Positions 52,239 to 61,696 of a DNA stretch of 64,000 nt are shown here, in pieces. The position numbers and the translations under genes were made by a program. Every line of letters starts with the position of its first letter. Positions within the stretch are counted from its first letter, which is position 1. Source of the DNA: Rothia nasimurium. GTDB taxonomy: Bacteria > Actinomycetota > Actinomycetes > Actinomycetales > Micrococcaceae. The stretch is from positions 141,432-205,431 of the forward strand of contig NZ_CAKMTJ010000005.1 in the NCBI RefSeq assembly GCF_928392795.1, given 5' to 3'. The notes beneath the pieces are model-generated. The model saw only the letters and a list, made by a program, of their open reading frames with translations. It had not been told where the DNA came from and did not search any database.

Positions 52239-52280
52239 GTAATCGTACGGTGACTTTACTTAAAGTAACCGTACGATTAC
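52239..52280. promoter_or_regulatory. 42-bp palindromic operator upstream of hipB
   Basis: GTAATCGTACGGT (52239-52251) and ACCGTACGATTAC (52268-52280) are perfect complements, with an inner ACTTTA-CT-TAAAGT. A diverged single half-site GTAGTCGTTCGGTTAC lies at 52291-52306. TACACT at 52304-52309 is a likely -10, six bases before the ATG. HipB-family dimers bind such sites. Confidence 0.8.
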
Positions 52281-52315
52281 TTTAGGAAAAGTAGTCGTTC
52301 GGTTACACTTGCGGT

Positions 52316-52555
52316 ATGACACAGCAAGATGCCACCGGTGTACGAACCCTGCACATCACTGGAGAAGTGGGGGAAGTCGTCCGTCTCCGCCGAGAAGAGC
52401 TCGGTCTTACTCAAAAAGAAGTAGCCGCCAAAATTGGTGTATCCCGCAAATGGTACATTGACCTTGAACAAGGTAAGCCAACGGTTGAGCTCTATAAGGT
52501 ACTAGATGCTTTTTGGGCTCTAAACCTAGAGCTTCAAGTAAAGGCCGCATCATGA
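52316..52555 (+). CDS. hipB: HipB-like HTH antitoxin
   Basis: The 79-residue XRE protein has a helix-turn-helix at about residues 17-65: VVRLRREELGLTQKEVAAKIGVSRKWYIDLEQGK in parts. It is the DNA-binding antitoxin of a HipBA module and overlaps the hipA-like gene by ATGA. A large palindrome lies upstream. Its partner is internally deleted, so the module may no longer act as a toxin system. Confidence 0.88.
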   Translation: MTQQDATGVRTLHITGEVGEVVRLRREELGLTQKEVAAKIGVSRKWYIDLEQGKPTVELYKVLDAFWALNLELQVKAAS

Positions 52556-53148
52556 GCGAACTCAATGCCTACCTAGATGGTGAACTGTGTGGCACATTCA
52601 TGGAGAAAAATGGGCAAATCACTTTTGCCTATTCCCCAGGATATGAAAGTTCGGTGCCCCTTTCCCTGTCTATGCCTGAACGAAACCGGACGCATAAAAA
52701 TAAAGTAGCGCTACCGTTCCTTAAAGGCCTTTTCAAGAGGACTTCTTTAAAGGCATTGGTGTTCAACGTAGGCGTAGTTGGTACAGATGCTCATGCCAAG
52801 AACTATTCTTTGGTGCATCGGGAGAGCGGGAGTGAGCTTGCCCCGTTGTACGATTTGATTTCTGCTGCTGCACATATCGGGGATGAAAGCTTGGCTTATT
52901 TTCCTATGGGAATTAAGAAAAACTATAGATTTACTCAGATTTCTGACGAAGGTTTAGTGTTTGAGGGACAGCGTTTAGGCTTGCCGAGGCAACGGGCCCA
53001 AGAGCTCGTAGAAGAGATTCTTAGCTACCTGCCAGAGGCTTTTGAGGAAACAGGTAAAGAGCACGGTTTGGAAGATGCAACCGCCAAAATTGTGGACGGT
53101 CTGGGGCGGCTTTCCCCTGCCCGTTTTATTTCAAACTATTGGCGCTGA
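52552..53148 (+). CDS. Internally deleted HipA-like kinase
   Basis: The 198-residue frame has the HipA N-terminal part (MSELNAYLDGELCGTFMEKN, about residues 1-60) joined near residue 65 directly to the C-terminal part: VGTDAHAKNYSL (about 85-96) and LAPLYDLISAAAH (about 103-115). Full HipA has about 400-440 residues; some 200 residues with the phosphate-binding loop and Ser autophosphorylation region are gone. Catalytic DxHxKN and the downstream Asp remain. Kinase activity is unlikely. ATG overlaps the hipB stop. Confidence 0.82.
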   Translation: MSELNAYLDGELCGTFMEKNGQITFAYSPGYESSVPLSLSMPERNRTHKNKVALPFLKGLFKRTSLKALVFNVGVVGTDAHAKNYSLVHRESGSELAPLYDLISAAAHIGDESLAYFPMGIKKNYRFTQISDEGLVFEGQRLGLPRQRAQELVEEILSYLPEAFEETGKEHGLEDATAKIVDGLGRLSPARFISNYWR

Positions 53149-53762
53149 CCTGCTGCCTTTGTCTTGCGCAGGGTCTGGAACCGCATGGTGAGAGGGAGCT
53201 TCTCGCCGGTGGCGGTCAGCGCATAGCCTTTTTCAGAGCGGACGGGTGCGCCATCAGCAACTAGTGCCCAGTCGGCGCCCAGCTTGGGGGCGTAGGTATC
53301 CCCTGGAATCTCAGCCTCAAAGAGGGTGCGCTCCACCCGGGTTACCTGCCCACCCGCTACTCCGGGTAGGTCGGTGCGGCTCAGGGCCTCGGCGTAGAGG
53401 GAGCCGCCGCCAATGACCCAGTAGGTGGGGGCGTCCGGAGCTAAACTCTGCGCCGCCCCCAAAGCCGCATCGAGAGAAGGCGCCCAGACGGCGCCGTCCT
53501 TCTCTTCAACCTGCGAGACAGAACGCGTAATCACAAGATTGAGCCGCCCCGGCAGGGGGCGGAAGCGGGGAGGGACGGACTCCCAGGTCACGCGGCCCAT
53601 AATGACCGGGGCGCCCAGGGTCAAGGCCTTGAGATGGGCTAGATCCTCGGGCGCATACCAGGGCATATCGCCGTTACGACCAATCACCCCGTTGCCCGCC
53701 TGCGCCCAGATAGCTGCTAGCTCGGGCAGGGTACCCGAGTCGCTTACCCGCTCACCGTTCAC
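53136..53762 (-). CDS. folA: Dihydrofolate reductase FolA, with replaced C-terminus
   Basis: The 208-residue enzyme has LAAIWAQAGNGVIGRNGDMPWYAPEDLAHLKAL in parts, GRVTWESVPPRFRPLPGR, and VIGGGSLYAEAL. It supplies tetrahydrofolate for thyA, which ends 16 bases upstream. GTG 53762 follows GAGGAG. The last nine codons (KTKAAGQRQ) lie in sequence shared with the inserted hipA end, so its original C-terminus was exchanged. The older end seems preserved at 52173-52235. Confidence 0.9.
   Translation of the reverse strand: MNGERVSDSGTLPELAAIWAQAGNGVIGRNGDMPWYAPEDLAHLKALTLGAPVIMGRVTWESVPPRFRPLPGRLNLVITRSVSQVEEKDGAVWAPSLDAALGAAQSLAPDAPTYWVIGGGSLYAEALSRTDLPGVAGGQVTRVERTLFEAEIPGDTYAPKLGADWALVADGAPVRSEKGYALTATGEKLPLTMRFQTLRKTKAAGQRQ
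53166..53196. repeat. Direct repeat 2 flanking hipBA (within folA)
   Basis: The same 31 bases as 52205-52235, here coding LTMRFQTLR of folA. The repeats bound a roughly 960-base unit holding hipB and the hipA remnant. Confidence 0.9.
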
Positions 53763-53778
53763 GCTCAACTCCTCGACC

Positions 53779-54600
53779 CTAGACCGCAATCGGGGCCTTA
53801 ATGAGGGGGTGGTGGCGGTAATCTACCAGCTCAAAGTCCTCAAACTCGTAGTCAAAAATTGAGGGCTTCTTATTCTTAATGCGCAGGCGCGGGTAGGGGT
53901 AAGGCTCGCGCGACAGCTGCTCGGTAACCTGCTCGTAGTGGTTAGAGTAGATGTGGCAATCCCCGCCGGTCCAGACAAACTCACCGGGCACCATACCCAC
54001 CTCTTCAGCAATCAGCTGGGTCAGCAGGGCATAGGAGGCAATGTTGAAGGGCACGCCCAGGAACATATCGGCAGACCGCTGGTAGAGCTGGCAGGAGAGC
54101 TCCTTCTGGCCGTCCTCCCGGGTCTTCACGTAGAACTGGAAGAGGGCATGGCAGGGCGGCAGCGCCATGTCGTCAACCTCAGCCGGGTTCCAGGCAGAGA
54201 CAATATGGCGGCGGGAATCGGGGTTGTTCTTGAGCGAGTCAAGCACCTTGGCAATCTGATCGATGGTCTGCCCGTCACCGGCCGGCCAGGAGCGCCACTG
54301 CACCCCGTAGACCGGGCCCAGTTCGCCGTCCTCGTCCGCCCACTCATCCCAGATCGTCACGCCGCGCTCCTGCAACCAGCGCACGTTTGACTCCCCGCGC
54401 AGGAACCAGAGAAGCTCAATAACCACCGACTTGAAGTGCACCTTCTTGGTGGTGATCAGCGGAAAGCTCTCAGATAAGTCAAAGCGCATCTGACGGCCGA
54501 AGACGCTTCTGGTGCCGGTGCCGGTGCGGTCGGCTTTCTCGTCGCCGGTCGCCATAATCTCGCGCAGCAGGTCTTCGTAGGGGGTAGGAATAACAGTCAT
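53779..54600 (-). CDS. thyA: Thymidylate synthase ThyA
   Basis: The 273-residue enzyme converts dUMP to dTMP. It has [18 protein letters not shown], the catalytic Cys in [34 protein letters not shown] in parts and [15 protein letters not shown] 54600 follows AAAGAAGA; the upstream extension has no site. folA lies downstream on the same strand. Confidence 0.96.
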   Translation of the reverse strand: MTVIPTPYEDLLREIMATGDEKADRTGTGTRSVFGRQMRFDLSESFPLITTKKVHFKSVVIELLWFLRGESNVRWLQERGVTIWDEWADEDGELGPVYGVQWRSWPAGDGQTIDQIAKVLDSLKNNPDSRRHIVSAWNPAEVDDMALPPCHALFQFYVKTREDGQKELSCQLYQRSADMFLGVPFNIASYALLTQLIAEEVGMVPGEFVWTGGDCHIYSNHYEQVTEQLSREPYPYPRLRIKNKKPSIFDYEFEDFELVDYRHHPLIKAPIAV

Positions 54601-54607
54601 ATCTTCT

Positions 54608-55609
54608 TTAATCGTCAAAAGGCTTAATTTGTTCCAGCGACACCACGGTCTTGGGGTGGGCCACAGACACCTGCAAGACCCACATCTCCCCGGGCTTGAG
54701 GTAAGGGTCATGCACGGGCAGATGGGGGCGTAGCTGCTTATTCAGGTGCTCGCCCAGAACCTCAAGGACGGTGGGCAGCACCGGGCGGTGGGTGCAGAGT
54801 ATGACCGACTTATCCCGCTTCTCAAAGAGGGACTCGACCACCTTACGGGCGTGCTTGGGCGCCCGGGCATGGTGGGCTTCGGTCAGAGCCCGCTTCTCCT
54901 TGATGGAAATACCAGAGGCCTTCGAATAGGGGTAGACCGTTTGCATGCAGCGCACCCAGGGAGAGGAAACGATGCGTTCGGGCTGCCAGGCCTCCAGCAG
55001 GCGTCCTACCGCCAGGGCCTGGCGCTTGCCGGTAGCCGCAAGTGAGCGCTCGCCTTCGGCCCCGGCCCAGCTGGCGCGCGGTTTGGCCTTGGCATGGCGG
55101 ACGATAATCACCGGGCGGGTGCGCAGGTTCTGCGCATGAGCCAAGGCCAGCAGGGCGTCGAGGGGCTCTTTGTCGGTGGCGTTGGTGAGCATGGTGCGGG
55201 CCTGTTTGGGAGTGACCCAGCGCAGCTCGTCCACTTCGCCCTCATCGGCAACGGCTTTTTGCCCGGCGGGTGCTTCGGCTGCCCAGTAGTAGACCTCCTT
55301 GGGCTTGCCCTTGACCTCGTAGGCGGTCACCGCCAGAGGGGCGCCGAGGGTGACGTTGAGCCCGACCTCTTCGCGGATTTCCCGGATGGCGGTTTCGGGC
55401 AGGGTTTCGCCGGGGTCCTGCTTGCCCTTGGGCCAGGACCAGTCATCGTAGCGGGGGCGGTGGATGATGAGGACCTGCACCTGGTCGTGGTGCCAGCGCC
55501 AGATGATGGCGCCTGCTGCGTTGACAGCTGCCCGGTTGTGGGGGCCTCGGCTGAGCGAGAGCGCTCCGTCGTGGGTGTGGGCGGCGTAGAAGGTCTCGGT
55601 GTGCGGCAT
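54608..55609 (-). CDS. mutT1: Nudix-phosphatase fusion MutT1
   Basis: The 333-residue protein has an N-terminal Nudix domain with the box [20 protein letters not shown] (about residues 61-80), then a histidine phosphatase domain with [13 protein letters not shown] (about 170-182). This is the mycobacterial MutT1 layout, which cleans up 8-oxo-dGTP and related nucleotides. It sits beside ppk, as in mycobacteria, and 7 bases before thyA, so nucleotide-pool genes are grouped. Confidence 0.93.
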   Translation of the reverse strand: MPHTETFYAAHTHDGALSLSRGPHNRAAVNAAGAIIWRWHHDQVQVLIIHRPRYDDWSWPKGKQDPGETLPETAIREIREEVGLNVTLGAPLAVTAYEVKGKPKEVYYWAAEAPAGQKAVADEGEVDELRWVTPKQARTMLTNATDKEPLDALLALAHAQNLRTRPVIIVRHAKAKPRASWAGAEGERSLAATGKRQALAVGRLLEAWQPERIVSSPWVRCMQTVYPYSKASGISIKEKRALTEAHHARAPKHARKVVESLFEKRDKSVILCTHRPVLPTVLEVLGEHLNKQLRPHLPVHDPYLKPGEMWVLQVSVAHPKTVVSLEQIKPFDD

Positions 55610-55642
55610 GTGGGAAGCTCCGTGGGGGTGGGGCGGGCATTG

Positions 55643-55685
55643 AGAATGTCCTTGAGTTAACCGAATGTTAACCCAAGGACATTCT
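55643..55685. other. Long palindromic hairpin between mutT1 and ppk
   Basis: AGAATGTCCTTG and CAAGGACATTCT pair perfectly, then GTTAAC/GTTAAC, with a single A/C mismatch between them and a loop of five bases (CGAAT). No T-run follows on either strand. Confidence 0.8.
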
Positions 55686-55735
55686 ATGCCTCTTAGCTGT
55701 GAGCGGTGGACAAGGCGCGGACGTCTGCGCCCGGC

Positions 55736-57958
55736 TTAGGCTCGCTTGTTGCGTTTCTGGTCACGGCTAGCCAGGTAGTAGGCCTGCACATCGCGCAGGG
55801 GTGAGCCGTCGGCTGCCAGGTGGTGGCGTTCCCAGGTGCCATCTGACCCCAGGTGCCAGTTGCTGGTTTTCTCTGAGAGGTAGTTGTCGAACATCTCTAG
55901 CAGGTACTTGATATGGGCTTCTGCCTTCACATGCACCAGGGCTTCAACACGGCGATCGAGGTTGCGGTGCATCATGTCTGCTGAACCGATGTAGACCTTG
56001 GGGGTCCCGGCGTTTTCGAAGGTGAAGACGCGGGAGTGCTCGAGGAAGCGGCCCAGGACTGAACGCACCTTGATGTTCTCGGAGAGACCGGGGACGCCGG
56101 GGCGCAGGGCACAGATACCGCGAACGACCACGTTGACCTCAACCCCTGCCTGGGAGGCGCGGTAGAGGGAGTCGATGATAGCCTCATCAACCATGGAGTT
56201 GCACTTGATCTGAATCTTGGCGGCGTGGCCCGCGCGCTTGTGCTCGATTTCCTTGTTGATGTTGTCAATCAGGCCCGAGCGCAGGGAGCGGGGGGCAACC
56301 AGTAGCTGCTTGTAGGTGGTCTTCGGGGCGTAGCCGGAGAGCTGGTTGAAGAGACGGGAGACGTCCTCACCGATTTGCGGGTCGCAGGTGATGAGACCGA
56401 GATCCTCGTAGAAGCGGGCGGTGGAGGGGTGGTAGTTGCCGGTGCCGATGTGGCAGTAGCGGCGCAGCCCGTCCGCTTCTTTGCGCACGACCAGGGAGAG
56501 CTTGCAGTGGGTCTTGAGGCCCACGATGCCGTAGACCACGTGCACGCCCGCACGTTCCAGTTTGCGGGCCCAGTTGATGTTGGCGGCCTCGTCGAAACGG
56601 GCCTTAATCTCAACTAGGGCTAGCACCTGCTTACCGGCTTCTGCTGCCTCGATGAGGGCGTCCACGATGGGGGAATCGCCGGAGGTGCGGTAGAGGGTCT
56701 GCTTAATAGCCAGGACGGAGGGGTCGGCAGCTGCCTGCTCCAGGAAGGCCTGCACACTGGTGGCAAAGGAGTCGTAGGGGTGGTGCAGGAGCACATCGTG
56801 GTCGCGGGTTGCGGTAAAGACGTCGGCTGCCTTGGAGGTCTCGTTGGCGTTGAGCCAGCGGGAGGTGTGGGCGATGTGCTTGGGGTAGTGCAGGGCCGGG
56901 CGGTTGGTCTTGGCGATATCAGACAGGCCACGCAAATCGAGGGGGGCGGGGAGCTTGTAGACCTCGTGCTCGTCGATGCGCAGCTCTGAAACGAGCAGGT
57001 CAAGGATGGTGGGGTTGATGGTGTCTTCAACCTCCAGACGCACCGGGGGGCCGAAGCGGCGGCGTAGCAGCTCGGTTTCTAGGGCCTTGAGCAGGTTCTC
57101 GGCGTCGTCTTCTTCAACTTCAAGATCCTCGTTGCGGGTCACGCGGAAGGCGTGGTGCTCCACGACCTCCATGCCGGGGAAGAGCATGTCGAGATGCTCG
57201 GCGATAATGACCTCAAGGGGGATGAAGCGGACCTCGCCCGAGGAGGACTTGACCGCGCGGGCGCCGTCAACGGCCACCATGCGCTCGATGGCTTCGGGCA
57301 CCTTGAGGCGGGCGAAGAGCTCCTTGCCGGTCTGGGGGTTGCGGACGATGACGGCCAGGTTGAGTGACAGGCCAGAAATGTAGGGGAAGGGGTGAGCCGG
57401 GTCAACAGCCAAGGGAGTGAGTACGGGGAAGAGCTCGGCTCGGAAGAAACGGGAGAGTCGGTCTTGTTCGGCGTCTGAGAGGTCAGCCCAGCCCACGATA
57501 CGGATGTTCTCTTTTTCGAGCTCGGGGTAGACCTGCTCGTGGAAGACTTTAGCCTGGCGCTCCTGCAGGGCGTGGGCAGCTTCGGAGATTTCTTCCATCT
57601 GCTCTTCGGGGGAGAGCCCAGCAGCCGAAGGTACAGCGATACCGGTGGCGATACGGCGCTTGAGGCCGGCTACGCGCACCATGAAGAATTCGTCCAGGTT
57701 GCTGGTGACGATAGAGAGGAAGTTCAGGCGCTCTAGCAGGTAGAGGTTGGGGTCTTCAGCCAGTTCGAGTACGCGGGTGTTGAAGTCGAGCCAGCTGATT
57801 TCGCGGTCGAGAAAGCGGTCGGTGCCGAAGTCACCGTCCAGGTTGGGCTGTTTGATTTTTTCGCCCACATCGATGCGGTCTACGCGGGTTTCGGCGCGTT
57901 CGAGCTTGCTGATATCGCCGTTGATGTGGGCCGGGGTCTCTGCCGGGGTGGTCGTCAT
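55736..57958 (-). CDS. ppk: Polyphosphate kinase Ppk1
   Basis: The 740-residue enzyme makes polyphosphate from ATP. It has the N-terminal [41 protein letters not shown] in parts, [22 protein letters not shown] in parts, and the catalytic His regions [11 protein letters not shown] and [21 protein letters not shown] in parts, typical PLD-like HxK motifs. mutT1 follows downstream, mshD upstream, an actinobacterial arrangement. Confidence 0.96.
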   Translation of the reverse strand: MTTTPAETPAHINGDISKLERAETRVDRIDVGEKIKQPNLDGDFGTDRFLDREISWLDFNTRVLELAEDPNLYLLERLNFLSIVTSNLDEFFMVRVAGLKRRIATGIAVPSAAGLSPEEQMEEISEAAHALQERQAKVFHEQVYPELEKENIRIVGWADLSDAEQDRLSRFFRAELFPVLTPLAVDPAHPFPYISGLSLNLAVIVRNPQTGKELFARLKVPEAIERMVAVDGARAVKSSSGEVRFIPLEVIIAEHLDMLFPGMEVVEHHAFRVTRNEDLEVEEDDAENLLKALETELLRRRFGPPVRLEVEDTINPTILDLLVSELRIDEHEVYKLPAPLDLRGLSDIAKTNRPALHYPKHIAHTSRWLNANETSKAADVFTATRDHDVLLHHPYDSFATSVQAFLEQAAADPSVLAIKQTLYRTSGDSPIVDALIEAAEAGKQVLALVEIKARFDEAANINWARKLERAGVHVVYGIVGLKTHCKLSLVVRKEADGLRRYCHIGTGNYHPSTARFYEDLGLITCDPQIGEDVSRLFNQLSGYAPKTTYKQLLVAPRSLRSGLIDNINKEIEHKRAGHAAKIQIKCNSMVDEAIIDSLYRASQAGVEVNVVVRGICALRPGVPGLSENIKVRSVLGRFLEHSRVFTFENAGTPKVYIGSADMMHRNLDRRVEALVHVKAEAHIKYLLEMFDNYLSEKTSNWHLGSDGTWERHHLAADGSPLRDVQAYYLASRDQKRNKRA

Positions 57959-57993
57959 GGGGTGCCTTTCAGTGCGGTGGGCGGGGTAAAGCT

Positions 57994-58965
57994 TTAGGGG
58001 TGAGCGGGGGCGTATTGGCGGTCGATGGTCAAGGGGGTAAAGCCCAGGGAGCGGTAGAGAGCCACAGCGGCGGTGTTATCGGCATCGACGTAGAGCACGA
58101 TGCGCTCAAGGGGAGCACCGGACTCGTCGCTAGCATCAGTTAGGTAAGCCATGCCGGCTAGGGTAAGGGCCTTACCCAGCCCCTTACCCTGCCAGGTGGG
58201 GGCAATACCTACCGCATAGACTTCCCCTTCGGGGTGCTCGCCCTGGCCGGTAGGAATCTTGGTCCAATGGAAGCCTGCCAGCTGCCCGTCCTTTTCTACA
58301 GCCAGGAAGAACCCTTCTGCCCGGAACCAGTCAGAGTCGGTGCGGGCCGCAAGGTCATCGAGGGTTAGCCGCCCCTGCTCGGGGTGGTGGGCAAAGGCCT
58401 GGGCATTGACCTGCACCCAGGCCTCAGCCCGGTCGGGGGTATAGGTGGTCAGCGCTAGGTCAGCGGGGAGGGGGCGGGCCTGGGCATCGGTGTGGACGCC
58501 CGCCCGCGCCTCGTCGGTCAGGGTCAGACCCAGCTTGTAGAGTTCGCGAGTAGGGCGCCAGCCCAGCTTATCGGCCAGGTGGGTTGCCGACTGCAGGGCA
58601 GGGCTAGAATCATCAGACCCACCGTGCACCCAGGCCCGAATCGGCTCATCACCGGCAGCCTCAACTGCCGCGCCTATTAGGGCCGAGCCAAGGCCCTGGC
58701 CACGGGCCTCGGGGGCAACAGCGGCCTCCAACACCCAGAGCTCACCTTCTCTCACCAGGGCCGCAAAACCTAGGGGCGCACCAGCCTGCCGGGCCTCAAA
58801 AAGCCGCACACCGGCGTCCGCCCCCGCAGCTGTCTTGCGCAGCTCAACAAAGGTCTGCTCAGAAAAGGGGGAGGCGCCGTCCTGCCGCCGGGCCAGCTCA
58901 GCCAACCGCTCAAAATCAGCTAGCACAACACCCGAAACCTTGGGTGAAATAATTTCATAGACCAC
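57994..58965 (-). CDS. mshD: Mycothiol synthase MshD
   Basis: The 323-residue protein has two GNAT folds with acetyl-CoA loops [14 protein letters not shown] (about residues 83-96) and [14 protein letters not shown] (about 255-268). It acetylates the cysteine of Cys-GlcN-Ins in the last step of mycothiol synthesis. A GlnR gene lies upstream on the same strand, as in mycobacteria. Mycothiol supports the actinobacterial assignment. Confidence 0.93.
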   Translation of the reverse strand: MVYEIISPKVSGVVLADFERLAELARRQDGASPFSEQTFVELRKTAAGADAGVRLFEARQAGAPLGFAALVREGELWVLEAAVAPEARGQGLGSALIGAAVEAAGDEPIRAWVHGGSDDSSPALQSATHLADKLGWRPTRELYKLGLTLTDEARAGVHTDAQARPLPADLALTTYTPDRAEAWVQVNAQAFAHHPEQGRLTLDDLAARTDSDWFRAEGFFLAVEKDGQLAGFHWTKIPTGQGEHPEGEVYAVGIAPTWQGKGLGKALTLAGMAYLTDASDESGAPLERIVLYVDADNTAAVALYRSLGFTPLTIDRQYAPAHP

Positions 58966-59000
58966 ACGCGCCTCCTACACACATCGCAGCTCCTCTAAGC

Positions 59001-59693
59001 CTACCTAGAATCCGACCGCGCCGAGTTAAAGCTATACCCCACATTGCGAACCGTCGTAATCAACTGCTCATTGTCAGGGCCCAGCTTCGACCGCAGACGA
59101 CGAATATGCACATCAACCGTGCGCGTACCACCGTAGTAGTCATAACCCCACACCTCAGAGAGAAGCTGGGCACGCGTAAAAACCCGCCCGGGGTGCTGCA
59201 CCAAAAACTTCAGTAACTCAAACTCTTTGTAGGTCAGGTTCAGGGGCGACCCCTGCAAACGAGCCGAATACGAAGCCTCATCGACCGTGATACCACCGGC
59301 CCGAATGACCGTGCTCTCAGGTTCAGCCTCCTCAGCCACATGCGCCGTCAACAACCTCAAACGGGCCTCAAGCTCAGCCGGACCCACCGACTCAAGCACG
59401 ATATCGTCCACCATCCAGTGCGGCGCCACCGCAGCCATACCGCCCTCGGTAAGCACCATCAACAGCGGCGTAGTAAAACCAGACCCCTTCAACAACTGGG
59501 CACAGTTACGGGCCGCAACCAACTGCTCACGGGCATCAACCAAGACCACATCGGGCCCCGCAGCTTGCACCATCGAAGCAGAAGCCCCCAACGGCAGAAT
59601 AGACAGCTGATGAGCCAACAACCCCAGCGACTGAGTGACATCAGCGCCATCGGTCGCAGAATCACTCAATACGACAATATGCAGCACGCTCAT
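59001..59693 (-). CDS. glnR: GlnR-type orphan response regulator
   Basis: The 230-residue protein has a receiver domain with GPDVVLVDAREQLVAARNCA (about residues 44-63), the GlnR pattern with only a partial acidic pocket, and a winged helix of OmpR/PhoB type at about 130-225 (LNLTYKEFELLKFLVQHPGR, VDVHIRRLRSKL). GlnR controls nitrogen uptake and ammonium assimilation without a sensor kinase. ATG 59693 follows GGGAG. Adjacent mshD supports the assignment. Confidence 0.9.
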   Translation of the reverse strand: MSVLHIVVLSDSATDGADVTQSLGLLAHQLSILPLGASASMVQAAGPDVVLVDAREQLVAARNCAQLLKGSGFTTPLLMVLTEGGMAAVAPHWMVDDIVLESVGPAELEARLRLLTAHVAEEAEPESTVIRAGGITVDEASYSARLQGSPLNLTYKEFELLKFLVQHPGRVFTRAQLLSEVWGYDYYGGTRTVDVHIRRLRSKLGPDNEQLITTVRNVGYSFNSARSDSR

Positions 59694-59836
59694 ACACTCC
59701 CTTGAACAGGTCAACTCAAGCACCAGTATAAAACGCACGCAACAGACGTTGATAAACAGGTTCGTAATACGGGAAGATAAGAAGGACGCCGGCACCCACA
59801 CCACCGGCCCACCACACACCGAGATGAAACCCCAGA

Positions 59837-60589
59837 GTGACTACTAAAGATCCCACCCACACCCGAGCTATCCGCACCTTCGTCCCCGAGCTCACCAAGC
59901 TCCGCCGAGCCCGGCAGAAAACCGTCTACGAAGGGCCCATCGGGCGTATCGGCGCAACCCGCCGTTCTCGCTACACACTGGTGGCACTCTCAGCCCTCAT
60001 CACCCTCATAGCCTTGGTCATCACCGCAGCTACCTCACCCGACCTCGCAGCACTCGCCGGGTTGGGCGCCGTCCTTCTCATCGCCGGCGGCTGGCCCGCA
60101 GCCACCGGCATCGCCGAACTGCGTGGACGCCGCCGCATCACCTCCCACTCCGTCATCGTGCTGATATCGGGCGTAGCCTCCTTGCTCTACTCCTGGCTCA
60201 ACCCCGGCAGTTCCCCCCTGGCCTTCCTGCCCGCTATCGCAGCGGTGGGCGTGGTCGCAAGCTTCATGGCAGAACTAGCCCGCGGCGAAGGCGCTGTGGG
60301 GCGCCTGGAATCGGTCATCAGCTGCGTCTCGGGTGTGCTCGCCTCGGTATCGGTAGCAGGCTGGGTGGGGCTAGCCATCCTAGCCAGGGACGTTGAAACC
60401 GCCTACCCCGTCATCACCATCGGCCTGGCCGTCGGCCTGCTGCTGGGGCTTATCGGCATCCGGGTTGTCTCGGCAGGCCCCAAGGAAGGGCCCCGCCGCG
60501 GCGCTGTCACCCTGGGCGTAACACCCGTAGCATTTATCGGCGTCATCGCCTATGTGTGTGCGACTTTCCTCACTCGCGTGGTAGGGTAG
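59837..60589 (+). CDS. Six-helix membrane protein of unknown function
   Basis: The 250-residue protein has a basic N-terminus of about 40 residues, then six hydrophobic helices (about 48-66, 70-88, 102-122, 127-146, 160-180 and 190-212, plus a last at 225-245). The first and later parts are Ala/Gly/Val-rich. It starts with GTG at 59837. No known domain is recognised. It is divergent from glnR and next to a 37-residue membrane peptide, four bases away. Confidence 0.7.
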   Translation: MTTKDPTHTRAIRTFVPELTKLRRARQKTVYEGPIGRIGATRRSRYTLVALSALITLIALVITAATSPDLAALAGLGAVLLIAGGWPAATGIAELRGRRRITSHSVIVLISGVASLLYSWLNPGSSPLAFLPAIAAVGVVASFMAELARGEGAVGRLESVISCVSGVLASVSVAGWVGLAILARDVETAYPVITIGLAVGLLLGLIGIRVVSAGPKEGPRRGAVTLGVTPVAFIGVIAYVCATFLTRVVG

Positions 60590-60593
60590 CGGT

Positions 60594-60707
60594 ATGAGTA
60601 TTCTTGCACTTGAAATTTTCTTCCTCGTCCTTCTGGGCCTGGCAGGTCTGGCTATCTTCACCTGCATCGGTTTCGTACTCACCGGCCTCTTCCGCGGCCA
60701 GAAGTAA
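60594..60707 (+). CDS. 37-residue membrane peptide
   Basis: MSILALEIFFLVLLGLAGLA continues into one hydrophobic helix (about residues 5-31), ending FRGQK. It starts four bases behind the previous stop, with a likely site GGTAG upstream, and ends before a strong terminator. Similar short membrane peptides often bind a larger partner; the neighbouring six-helix protein is a candidate. Confidence 0.6.
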   Translation: MSILALEIFFLVLLGLAGLAIFTCIGFVLTGLFRGQK

Positions 60708-60726
60708 GCAACCCACGGGCTTATCA

Positions 60727-60770
60727 ACACCGGCCCTGCGCACTGTTGCGCGAGGGCCGGTTTTCTTTAT
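60727..60770 (+). terminator. Terminator after the small membrane gene
   Basis: CCGGCCCTGCGCA pairs with TGCGCGAGGGCCGG, then TTTTCTTT. Confidence 0.9.
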
Positions 60771-60839
60771 GCCCTAAAGCCTGACCAACAGGGGAGTAGG
60801 GAAAGCGGGCGGCAGGGGCGTCCCGGCAGACGACTGGCT

Positions 60840-60943
60840 GGGGCTGGCATGAATTGCAGTCGATGAGCGTCGAGATTCCGAGCGTGCGAGGAAAATAATC
60901 TCGGCGCGAATCTGGCGAGCTTGCGAGCCAGAGCGAACCAGCA
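60840..60943 (-). repeat. Dispersed intergenic repeat, copy 3
   Basis: Read on the minus strand it matches copy 1 from GCTGGTTC through TCGCAAGCTCGCCAGATTCG to CATGCCAGCCCC, over about 104 bases with about 90% identity. The central hairpin is kept, with arms GCGCCGAGATT and AATCTCGACGC: one pair changed from A-T in copy 1 to G-C here. Confidence 0.78.
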
Positions 60944-61027
60944 AGAAGGTTAGTCGTCAGAGGGGCGCCCCTCGCTGCTTATACCTGCCCCTCTCCTCGG
61001 ACTGGTTTGCCGATTACACTGGTATGT

Positions 61028-61696
61028 ATGGCTATTGAAATTCCCACCAACCTCACCCCCGAACTCGTGCCCTTCTCCTGGCTGCTGGGCACCTGGGAGG
61101 GTACCGGCTCCCTCTGGTACGAGGGGGCAGAATCAACTCCCTTCGGGCAGATTATTACCTTCAGCCAGGACGGTCTGCCCTTCATTGAATACCGCGCCGA
61201 GAGCTTCCTGCTCGATGACCAGGGACAGAAGCTGCGCACCATCACCGTTGAGACCGGCTTCTGGCAGATTGACCGCCCCCAGGTGGACGGCGACGTCGGC
61301 CCCGGCCTGGTGCCTGCTGACGTGGTCCCCGTGCACCAGGACGCCGAGTCCGTTGAGTCCCTGCGCAACGAGGACGGCGGCTTCAACCTGCTGGCCACCA
61401 TCGCCCACCCCGGCGGTCTGACCGAAAACTACGTGGGCATGATTAAGGGCCCGGTGGTGCGTATGCAGACCGGCAACATGCTCAAGGACGACATCACTAA
61501 GGACTATGCCGGTTCCGTACGCCTCTGGGGCCTGGTCAACGGCAACCTCATGTGGGACTGGGAAACCGCTAACCCCGAAACCCGCAAGCTTGAGAAGCAC
61601 GCTTCGGCTGAGCTGCGTAAGACCTCGTCCATGACCGGTGAAGATCTGGGCACCACCATGTTCGGCGGCGAAAACCTTACAGGTGACCAGCAGTGA
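61028..61696 (+). CDS. Nitrobindin-like heme-binding beta-barrel protein
   Basis: The 222-residue protein starts with ELVPFSWLLGTWEGTGSLWYEG (as PFSWLLGTWEGTG, about residues 14-26) and includes the beta-barrel patterns YRAESFLLDDQG and HPGGLTENYVG. This is the FABP-like (DUF1794/nitrobindin) family, whose C-terminal His binds heme in several members. TACACT at 61015-61020 suggests a leaderless start seven bases on. It overlaps ygfZ by four bases. Confidence 0.85.
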   Translation: MAIEIPTNLTPELVPFSWLLGTWEGTGSLWYEGAESTPFGQIITFSQDGLPFIEYRAESFLLDDQGQKLRTITVETGFWQIDRPQVDGDVGPGLVPADVVPVHQDAESVESLRNEDGGFNLLATIAHPGGLTENYVGMIKGPVVRMQTGNMLKDDITKDYAGSVRLWGLVNGNLMWDWETANPETRKLEKHASAELRKTSSMTGEDLGTTMFGGENLTGDQQ

